Assembly: GCF_964355755.1 (NCBI RefSeq)
Contig: NC_092679.1
Location: 15,428,932 to 15,492,931, forward strand
Reading direction: 5' to 3'
Source of the DNA: Antedon mediterranea
Lineage: Eukaryota; Echinodermata; Crinoidea; Comatulida; Antedonidae
DNA: 64,000 nucleotides
The notes under the pieces are model-generated. The model ran no database searches. It saw nothing but the letters and a program-made list of their open reading frames with translations, and was not told where the DNA came from. The position numbers and the translations under genes are program-made. This document shows positions 43,901-55,900 of the stretch, one piece after another. Within the stretch, counting starts at the first letter, position 1. Each line of letters starts with the position of its first letter.

Positions 43901-46900
43901 ATGCCTTCTTTGATCTTTTCAAATAAAATCTTTATTGCATCTTCTCCTAAAATAGAAAACCAATTCGTAATATTTTTATTGACAGGTATTGTTGAAAATA
44001 TATTACTTTAGCTGTAAACATTAAATCAACTGATGAATTTATTTTATTTATTTATTCAAAATGTTCACAAACACAAAACAAACAGATATGAAAGGAAAGA
44101 CCAAACTATGCTATTTCATGTTAATTTATTTATTTACTTATACATTGTTAGTTTATCATTGTTTATTCATTTATTTTTACCACGGTGAGTTTTTTAACCT
44201 ATTCAACTCTCCTATTACAGATTTTATTTAACTTTTTTTTTATTAGTGTACAAATATTTTATTATTTCATATATTGTATTTATTCATCATCAACATTGTC
44301 TTAGATGTTAGAAACAATCCCATGCTGTCTCACTATGAGAAAGGTGTAGCTGTTTGTATGGTTTGAATGTTTTCCCATTGTGCAGCCATTTTTTCCAGGT
44401 ACAGCGATTAGTTTTATTTATTATTAGATTGTAAACAATATTGATTTATGTACTTTTGTAGAAATAAATAGAATTTAATTTATCATATTGTATTATTATT
44501 ACAAGTTGTTGCCAGTTTAGTTGTACAAAGATAAACATTCTATAAATGTATTTACTACTAACCATAAGCTTTGGCAACGTTCCCAAGAGCAACGGCAGCT
44601 CCTTGTCTAACTGACGGAATGTTATCAGCAAGATTTCCAAAGAATAGGGGATAAAGAGCATCCATAGATGACCTGCAAAATTAAATTAGAAATTTGTAAC
44701 AAAACAGAAAAATTCCAAGACAGTTGGGAAAAAAAGTTTGACAATGTTGAATTAATAAGAACAATAGAACAACCAGAGATAAAAGTGAAAACGGATACAG
44801 AATTGTGATCAGTGGCCAGATTCACCAATCACACTTAACTCAATAAATATTTAATTATTTCCCTTAAGCCTGTTTTCCAGTCAATGTTATTTTATGCTAT
44901 TGTTAACAATAATCAACATCGACTAGAAAACCGGCTTTAAATTATATTCACAGATAACTTTCACAATTTATACAGATGTGAAAAGGGTATTAATATAAAA
45001 ATGTGGTAAAAATCCGTTCAGTACAGTAATAATAATCTTGCTATTAAAACAGACAAATAAACAGAGGTGATTTTATAACCTCCTTGGCTGTGGTAAGACA
45101 TACTTTGATTCCTCCGGAAAACACAATATGAAGTTTCCACATGCAATGCAGGCAGCATCCCTCACTGGCCAGCTCTCATCTCTGAAGCAGTCTAAAAGAG
45201 CTTTTAGAAGTTCTTCTACGTGAGGTCTCACCACTTCTTTATCAATCTACAGTGCATAATATTCAAACAATAATAATAATGGATAGATGGATACATTTTT
45301 ATAGTGACAACTCTAGTGGACAACTTTAAATGAAATATCGGGAGAAATTTCGAAAGCTCCAAGAGAACGCGCTATAAAAAATCTAAAAAATACATTGGCA
45401 TCTACACTAAACAATGGGTATATCTTGAGAGTGATGAGGTCTGCTAATAGGTTTTTTAAACTACTCGCATCAAAAAACGTGCACATTAAATCAAATTATG
45501 TTTTAAAATTACAAATCACAAATTATAACTCTTGCCTCTTGTTCAAAAATGAAGTTTTTTGGACAAGTAGTTCTCGAGAAAATGCAATTTCAGTTTACTT
45601 GTTACTTTAAGACTGCTCGCCGGCTTTTGAAAAATTCTGTCCTATCTTTTAACACTAGCAGGTCTAAAAAAGTATACTAAAAAGTGGTCTAGAATTGGGA
45701 CTGTGGTCCCAAATGGTCCCAAAATTTAATGGAATGGTCCTTGACCACATATCTATCTGTCTATTCATTTTGGTAAAGATCTTGTAATTACTTTTTGAGT
45801 AATCCTGCTAACAAACAAACAAACAAACAAACTAGCCTTCGCGCATAGCGCGATACTTGGCCAAATCAAAATTGGCCTCCTGACATTGACCCAATTTTGA
45901 CCAAAAGTGTGTGTCTCATGCTGTGTGATTTAGGCTAATTTCACTACAATCATTTGTATACGAGTTTGGTGTACAGGTTATGTAACCAGCCTTTCAACGA
46001 ACAATAGCTTCAGTCGGCTAACAATAGAACAGCAACGCGAAAAACACACGGGTGAATTTGAAAAGAAATAGGTTTTGTAAACTACTCGCATCAAAAAACC
46101 TCTATATTAAATCTAATTCAGTTTAAAAATTACAAATCACAAATTATAACTCTTGCCTCTTGTACAAAAATGAAGTTTTTTGGACAAGTAGTTCCCGAGA
46201 AAATGCAATTTAAGTTTACTTGTTAATTTAAGACTGCTCACCGGCTTTTGATAATTCTGTCCTATCTTTTAACACTAGCAGGTCTGAAAATAATTTTTAA
46301 AAGTGGCCCAGAATTGGAACCGTGGTCCGGATTTTAACCAAAATTGGGCAGTGTCGTCCTTGCACCAGGTGACATGTATGGTAGTAATTTGGAGTCATTC
46401 GAATCAAAACTGTGAGCGCTAGAGTGATGACAAACAAACAAACAAACAAACTAGCCTTCGCGCATAGCGCGATACTTGGCCAAATCAAAATTGGCCTCCT
46501 GACATTGACCCAATTTTCACCAAAAGTGTGTGTCTTATGCTGTGTGATTTAGGTTAATTTCACTACAATCATGTGTATACGAGTTTGGTGTACAGGTTAT
46601 GTAACCAGCCTTTCAACGAACAATAGCTTCAGTCGGCTAACAATAGAACAGCAACGCGAAAAACACACGGGTGAATTTGAAAAGAATTAGGTTTTGTAAA
46701 CTACTCGCATCAAAAAACCTCTATATTAAATCTAATTCAGTTTTAAAATTACAAATCACAAATTATAACTCTTGCCTCTTGTACAAAAATGAAGTTTTTT
46801 GGAGAAGTAGTTCTCGAGAAAATGCAATTTTAGTTTACTTGTTAATTTAAGACTGCTCACCGGCCTTTGATAATTCTGTCCTTTCTTTTAACACTAGCAG

Positions 46901-49900
46901 GTCTGAAAGTAATTTTTAAAAGTGGTCCAGAATTGGGACCGTGGTCCGGATTTTAACCAAAATTGGGCAGTGTTGTCCTTGCACCAGGTGACATGTATGG
47001 TAGAAATTTGCAGTCATTCGAACCAAAACTGTGAGCGCTAGAGTGATGACAAACAAACAAACAAACAAACCAAACAGATCAACATACTTGGCCAATTTTC
47101 AATTTGGCCAAGTAACAAACAAACACACAAACCGCACCAATCAACATACTTGGCCAATTTTCAATTTGGCCAAGTAACAAACACACGCTACCGATTACAT
47201 ATACTTCCTTGGCGGAGAGGGTGATATAAACATTTTTTTAATATAAACCATCAGCATCTATAGTAAACAATGGTTGTTCCTCTCACTTTCAAAGGGTGGC
47301 AAAGGTGGGAAAGGCTACTCTTGTGATGAGGTCTGCTAAATTTTACGCAGGAGAAATTATATTAAAAACACCTTCCCCACAATTTGTGACGTTTTGTAAA
47401 AATAATACATATATATTACTTTAAAAACATTAAACCAGGTCATTCCTTGTCTTAAATGTACGTTTTATGGTAAATTATGATAAAAAGTGAGAAACAATGC
47501 ACTACCTAAGTAGCTCGCAGCGAATGACTTCTCGTGGACGTTCTTTAGGTCTGCCTAGCTAGGCCTAGTTTTGTAGGCCTAGTGGTAAACATCGGTAACG
47601 TACGAACATCGTACGCTAGCTATATACCTAGCCTGACGTTGTATAGTTGCTGCATTAATTGTCTTTCTATTTTTGCCAGACTCCGTTGATACAAATTGGG
47701 GAAAACCCAATATTTTCGTTGAAAAGTTTTAAAAGTCTTCTATTTGTTTTGGCCTCACAATCAATCGAAAAGTGGGTGAATTACAGAAGAAAAACAGAAA
47801 TATCAATCCGCGCGCAATGCATTTTGGGATTTATAGCGGGCCGCTATAATTATTAGAATCGAGTTATTTCTCAAATTTTCAACCATTTAAAGACAAAAAA
47901 AGTTATCGCAATAGGACCATATAGTATTATTTTTACATTAAATATAGTTTGTGATCTTAAATTAGATCTAAAAAAAGTAGGGAAGGTGTCTTTAAATTAT
48001 AAAAAATTTAAAATATACAACATTGACATCTGTAGTAAAAAAATTAGTAATCTTACACTTTCTAAGCATGGCAAAGGCCGAAAATGCTTCAAAGCAACTC
48101 TCGCAATCAGAAGATTGATGAAGTATGCTAATTGTTACAGGAGAAATTACTAAAGCAACCATAGAGGGTGGTATAAACAATTTAAAATAAATACTAATGA
48201 CCTGGACAGTATTAGGCCAAATAAAAAAACATACTTGTTAAGCGTCACCGCCCGCTCCTGATTATCCAGCCGCCTCTCTTTTTATTTTTATTTTTTTTTA
48301 ACCGATATACAACGGAAAGTTCAGCGGCCCGACCCAGCTCCAGAGTAGGGCTCGAAATTCACGCTAGCAAACTAGCATTTTGCTAGTAGATTCTTCATAA
48401 GTGCTATTTGAAAATTTCAAAACTAGCAAATGTTTGTTAGGCTAGTGTAATTTTTGAAAAAATACATACTTTTTAGCTTAGACAACGCTAGCCGCCGATC
48501 GCTCTATGTCGACAACGGCAAATTGGTGAAAACAATTGTTTCATTTACACGCCGCCGATTTACGTAAAGGAAACGCGAATAGCACCGTGAATCATGTAAT
48601 GTGGTAAACAGCAAGCTTTTTCCCCAACACATTAAATCATGTGCATTTAGTACGTCGCTGAGGATTACATCATCAGTCACGTGATTACAGAATACGCGAT
48701 TATCAATTTAGGGATTTAACGAAATAAATATTTTGCCTACACAGTGGTCGAAGCGCGTTTTTTTATAGGTTCGTAAATAGGAAACACCTCATACATAATG
48801 GACTCTACCAATTTTGTTTACGATGATCTCGCGCTCGAGATCGGCACACCACGAGGTCCTGTTTTTGGGCGATGGGTTTCCTTATGCCTGGTTTACCTGC
48901 CTGGAATAATTACATACACTTTTTGCATCACAACTTTAAATACTGATTTACACAGCAATTGGCAAAGGATTCATCAAAGAAGAATGAATACGTTGAATAA
49001 AAATTCACTTAAGAAATGCCGTAAGCTGTTTTCAAACTATAAATCAGCCCACTATTTAGTATTATTGAGACCAAATCATGCTTCTCGCGATAGGGAATTT
49101 CCTGGATAGATGAGTCGAGCGAGAGACGGCGGATGGCCGATGAGTGAGGTTGGGGTAGCACCTTGGACGGATTAGTTAGCCTAAGGCCTACAATTTCGCT
49201 TGGTGGCAATTAAATTTAATGTTTTAATTACGTCTGGATATAAACAATACAAAACTCAATTTTGTCATAAGCAATAATATTTCATACGTAACATAGTCAA
49301 TTTTGTTCTGTTTCGCATTTTAAAAGTTTGACGTTTCGTCCTAAAAAAGTGGGGCAAAACGTCCACCGCGCAAAAATATACCTCTATAAAAAGTAAAAAA
49401 AAAAAAAAAAAAAACCGTCCCCCCGCCCCTGAAAATTTATGAGGGTGTGACGCTTAACAAGTATATTTTTTTATTTGGCCTTATGTTTAATTTACTTTCT
49501 GTCTGTAGTGTTCTATTTCCACCTATGACTTACAGTTTGTGTCAAACATTTTTATAGTAGTTCAAATTATGAAATTCTCATAGGCATGCATGCAAAATGC
49601 CAGATTAGATGCCTGTTTCATTGTTGGCATATAATTCTTGGTATATCAGACTAACGTGCCACAGTTCTGCTAAAAAAGGGCTTTCAGATAAAACCTACCT
49701 TTGAGCCTAGCTCGGCAATACATGCACAAGCCGCCTCTCGTACAGCATGGTTATCAGCTAATGTCTGCGCTATGTAATACGTAACCTGAACAACAACAAA
49801 ATTATTAAAATTTTATTTTTAATTATAACAAACAGATTTGTAAGCGTGGTTCCCAGTAGGGACGCAACCTACGTAAGAAAATAATAACTACAGTATGTTT

Positions 49901-52900
49901 GCCCCGTCTGTGTGAAATCAAACCTGCTTATTAGTTGCGCGTCAACATGAGCTTTGACCTGGTTCATGCTTGGCTACACGCTGTACTATATTTTCCATCC
50001 AGTGATTGTACATTATTGTGCATTGAGGCTCTTTTTTTTAACATTTTATTTTATACATTAGGCGCTATAAGTGTAAATTATTATTAATATTATTTATTTA
50101 GTACAACAATAATACTTAGATAGGCCTATACTTCAGTTTCACAAATAAAGCGTGGTTCCCACTAGCGACGCAACACAAGAACGTAACGCAACGCAAGTGA
50201 ATTAACCAATCACAAGCGATGGCTTATTCGCTTGTGATTGCTAACTGTCTATAACTTCGCTTGTCATTGGTTAAAACGCTTGCGTTGCGTTTACGTCCTT
50301 GCGTTACGTTCTAGTGGGAACCAAGCTTAATGGGAACTAGACTCATTACCACTTCTTTAATGTATCTTCCCACTAGTTGTTTTCCTTCGGAATGAGTCAC
50401 TTGTCTCCAAGTCTCTTGAGAATATATTCTTACTCCCTCAGCAACATAATATCTGGTAATAAATCAAACAACATTCATTATTAATAACCAAAGCTTATAA
50501 TTATTAATATATAGATGATAGTGTTATTAATCCCTGGGATTTTACATTAAAAGTAATATATATTTTTAATGAAGTCCCATGGTGTTGTTGATAAACAGTT
50601 GTTTTCTCGCCACGCCATTAGGCAGTTATAGTCCAGAGGACCAAATCATTACAAAACAGTATCAACGCGGAAGCTATTACTTAGGCTAAAAAATGGAAAT
50701 TTGTAAAGTCGGACTGGGCATGCGCACACCCCAGATCATGTCTGGGAGAAGAGAGTCTATGAAAACATCTGCTGATATTAAGCATTTTGTCACATGAGAT
50801 TTTTCGTTGAACAAACACAAACTCTACGACGTAACCAAATAGAGCATTTCAGGTTATTTTACATAATCCAAATTGTTTACTAATTGTTGAACAAAAATTA
50901 TTGATAATAAATCACTGTTTCTTAATTTGCTAAACAGAATATCAATAAAATAATCATTTAATGAAGAACAACAATTAAATGATTATTCAATGACAATTCA
51001 ATGAGTCTAGCGATGTTTTTTTGTAGGAAATATTTCTTGGCATAAACTAAAATAAAAAAGGAACAAAATTTGAAATTTGATTACAATAGCTTAGAGACTA
51101 CTTTTTTAAATATGACTTTAACTTTGATCAACCAAAATTCTAGAGATTCACCAACGTTAGAGCAGTATTGGACTCACCTATTTAGACACATTCTTGGCAA
51201 AAGAGATGGATAAAATTTCTCTCTAGCTTCTTGAGCTGGCAGATTCAAAAGAAACTTCCGAGTTGCAACTGACGCTGCTAGTCTAACCTAGAAAAAACAA
51301 TAACACAATAATTGATGACAATGGGCTCGCAATAGACACACAACGACTATCTGATCCATCAACAATTATACTTTAAAAAAGCCATATTTCAAAAATCAGT
51401 TAACAATTGAATATATATATATATATAAAGATGGTGAATACAAATTCATGTCAAGATGAGCACAGAAAGAAGAAATAACAAAAAAGATAAAGAAAAACAT
51501 CGAGTTCTACTAGCCCCAGAATCATCCAATCTTGACACTGAGTAGGCGTACCCTGACGGAACCGAGGCAACAGAAGTGGGTATGCTGAGGCGGGTACTTC
51601 GAACATTTCAAACCGTAATTAAGGGTAAGCTATACTCGATTTTTAAATCAAGCAGAAACATTTAGCTTCAATAATCACCACCTGAGAATATATGCAAATT
51701 ACTAGTTTGCACTAGTTTCATGCAAATTCTTTAGAGCAATGATTTCAAATCATAAAATGAACAACATAAATGCAAAATAAGCTATTAAATTAATAATAAA
51801 CAATCTTACTTGACTCCAGTTATCTGCAAGTCCATTGGATAAATGTCGGGTAAACTGTTCTCCAAAGTAGATCATTGGGTTACTATCTTCTCTAGAAATT
51901 TCCATCGACTCCTCATCATCTAGAACACAAACGTAAAATAATTATTAATATAAAATGTAAAAATAAATTAAAGCATCAAAAATAGTATTGTTTTCTAATT
52001 TGTAAAAACTCTGGCTTAAATGAATACTAAAAGCAAAGCTACATATTTTTTTAGTGCCAATTAATAAAAAAACATTTATTTAATTTAAACAGTTTTATGT
52101 CAAAATTACATGATTCCTACTTATCTTTGTAAATACTGTCTGTAGGAAAATTATATTAGAAATTGACATAAATTATTAAAACCGCTGTGTTTCTATCATA
52201 AAGCAAAATATATTGACATTAACAATACTGGTCTTTCATATCATTTCATCCGCCCACACACATAATTATTTTATGTTCGTTGTGAACGCATCACGTACAA
52301 AAGAGTTTTATGATGTATTGAAATAAGACACGCAATTTAAAATAGAATAGTAGAAAGATAAAACTCAGTAACAAAAGTTTGTCAACGTCAAGGATGTTGA
52401 GGCAATCAACTTGGCGACGAACTTAAGTATATGAGTTCCATTAATGGATACAATTTTTTTCTACTGTATGCTGATGATTCATTCAACGAAGTCTCTTTTT
52501 AATTGGAATGTCCCCGCTGTCCCCTGCCCGTCTGGTTCTTCGCATCCCAATATGTCATAACAGTTGAGAAGAGAGTAATGTACAGGATTCTTCACATCAC
52601 ATTTAAATCACTTCATAACACGGCTCCAACATTTCTATCCAACATCATTTCTCCATACAAGCCAAAACAAATACTGAGGTCAGGAATGCTGAATCACTCG
52701 CCACATTCAAACAACTCCTCAAATCCCATCTTTTTAATTTGGACTTTCTACATTTAATTTTACATTTTCTGTTGATTGTTCAGCGCTTAGAGGCGTCCTG
52801 CATTTTGCGCTATATAAATTGAACATTATTATTATTAATATTATTAATAGGAGTTGCCTTTTCACGAAAAGGGACCTACTAATAGGGATGTCCCCTTAAT

Positions 52901-55900
52901 AGGATGGATTCCACTGTAATTGAACGATGTTTACTTTCTGAATAGGCATTTCTTTTCATAAATCTGCTGGCCAGGTATTAAAATAATATTGCCTAATTTT
53001 TTCAGTAAGTCAGGAGTTATTTAAGGATAATCATACGAAAAATCCTCCCCTCTCCTCCCTCCAAATGCCACCCTTGACCCCGTTTCATTTTTACGTACGG
53101 TCATTGACTTCTGTACAGCTGACAAAAGCGGCACAGACTTGAAATCCAGTCTCTCTAACAAAACGATTTGTGTGTACAAGTGCCTGGAATATCAAGTCTA
53201 GTAGATCTTGGTTTATCTGTGATGCAAAATGTATCCCACAACCTTCGACCACACATTGCAGACATCTAAGATAAACACAAAATATGTATTATTAAAGCTC
53301 AGCTGTAGGCAAGAATTTCTAATATAACATTTGGGTAAATGTACATTAAAAATACGTTACAGAAAACTTAAGAAAAGAATATAAACCAAAAAATGACAAA
53401 AAGTGCCAACAAAAATTGGCCGTATACAGTGGATTTTTGAATGTGAAAATAACAAGGCCAACAGCCATAAGTCGCGTGCTAAAACGCATAGTGATACCGG
53501 ACCGACAGACAGACCGACCGACCGACATAGTGAACTATAGAGTCGCGTCCACGCGACTAAAAATCTGAAGTTGAATAAACACAAAAATATGAAACAAGGA
53601 AAAACTATTGATCGATAATAATGGGTATGAAAAGTAAATATAAAAGTTTTGCCTGCAGAATACTGCAAGATAAGTAAAGCTCTACAAACTAGTTTTGACA
53701 AAAGTGTGGTGCCCAAATATGGTAGTGATATGACATCATCATGTCCATATCACATTTTTTTGTCACATAAAGTTTGCTAGTGTAGACAAGGCTTTAGTTA
53801 CTTACTTCATCCATGTTTCAAGATTTTTCCAACCAGCAGTGTCATGAAATATTTGTTCTGCCGATGTACCTGCCAATGAACCTCCATTTCCCTAAAAAAA
53901 CCAAACATTCAAGCTATTTAAATATATAGAGACATATGAAATGAATTTGTTGTCAGGTTTCCGTCCAATCTGCGACTTTTACAGATTTGTACCAAAAGGA
54001 TTGCATTTTCCATCATTGATGGACATATACTGTAGCTTGTAATGCTAGACCTCCAAGTCTTCCAAGTTTGCTGATATTTCGAGTAATCTGGTATACAAAT
54101 TGTTTACTCTATGCTCAAGATTGTTTAAAATAACGCCCTCTATGATTAGATGTTTAGTCTCCTACCTAGTTTTGTTTTTTATATTTATTTTATAAATTCT
54201 TTCAATATCTAAATTAAATTCTTTCAAGTATAAAGTTGGAAAATCACACGCACTTCCAAATTTAGCATAATTTCTATTTGGGATGGACAAACAACAGTAT
54301 CACATAACAGACAATAAAATAAAGTACCTCATTGGATGCTGTCAGTTTGTTGGCCAATGTCTCAGCTTGTCTTTTTTCTTCAACATCAGATTCCGTCAAT
54401 GAAATTCTTTCCAAGTTTTTCCGGATGCCATCTGTAACAAGGTCTTTTGAAGACACATATGTCTCCACACCAAATCTTTTGCACAAACTACCAAGAACTT
54501 CTCCTAAAAAGATAAATCATGCATGATTTCAAAATATTGTGAACCGTGAACCGTACAAGAAGTAGAGGCTTTGAACCATGTGGTATCGGTAAAGTTGAAA
54601 ACAAAAATATAGTCCTAATGAATCTATGTTATTTTTTTGTTTTATTTTAATTTTATATTCCGTTTACACAAAACGTGAAGTGGATAGGCGGTTGAGCCGA
54701 AACTTGCTCAGGATAGATACAGTACAGATTCTATGTGGGACAGGAATGCGGTTTTCAGCTTACCGTTACCACTAGTCTATTGTAAATTGGCCTTAGCATA
54801 TATTTTTTCAGTTCTCGCATTACAAAGAGAAATGATGACAGTGGTACATTGGGCCGTGCCCTTGTCAGGGTGCACTTGGTTGATGGATGAGTGCATTATG
54901 GTACAGATGCTCTAGGTACCTTTATTAACTTTTTTGTATCAAAGTCGTCTCAGGTATACATAAGTCCACTCATCACGTATACTGTACTATAAGCCCACCA
55001 CTACTTTTGATAATTTTTTTTTCAAATCGTGGCTCTCTGGTACTGTATGTGGACAATTAATGTAAAGATGTGTCAAAATATGCAGTTAATAGGGAGGTTT
55101 CGCAACCTTACGAATACGATAACGAAAACGGATACGTCATACATTTGTGAAACTTTTGAGCTGATCCCCATTTCATATTCGTAAAGCGTATTCGTGTTGA
55201 CGAATATCACCAGCCATATTCGTAACTACAAAACTAGTATAGTTTTTGATCTATTTTGCACATTTTGCATTTGAATCATGATTCATGATTATAATATAAT
55301 TATAGATTTATTGAAAGTAATTTACTAAAGTAATTTACTGAAATGCCAAGTCAATTTTGATAAATAGCAGTTTTTAAAGTCCTCACTCGCTTTGATGTTA
55401 CGCTAGGCCTAGGCAGCCAAGCACCAAGCAAAACGTACCTGCGCTTCGCTCAAATTTACCGCAGTCATATTTTGGACGCGCCTCAATATTTCGTTGCCAT
55501 GCGAAACAGATTTTTTTATGGCTTACGAAAACGAATACGTGTGCGTGACGTATCCGTGTTCGTTATCGTATTCGTAAGATTGCGAAACCTCTCTAATGGC
55601 TAGGAATAACCTATTTGGAGCTAGCACTGTAGACCTAGCCATACAGTTAGTTAACTTAACTTAAACAAGTTTATTATTTCTGTCCAAAAACTATACAGGT
55701 ATGACATTTTGTATTGAGCAATATTACAATAAGATTTGAAATTTCATTTTTTAGATCAGTTTTCTTTATTATGACCCAAAGTAGCAATATTGCATTCAGT
55801 AAATGTCAAGCATCTTATCACTGGCAAAAACATCAATATTGACTATATTTTATCTTCTTCAATTAAATATCAACAATCAAATTATTGATTCTTCCAAAGG

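Noticed and set aside
48798-49109. A 103-codon open frame inside the TTA-flanked transposon
   Set aside because: No recognisable motif, no splice context and unusual composition; kept only as part of the element.
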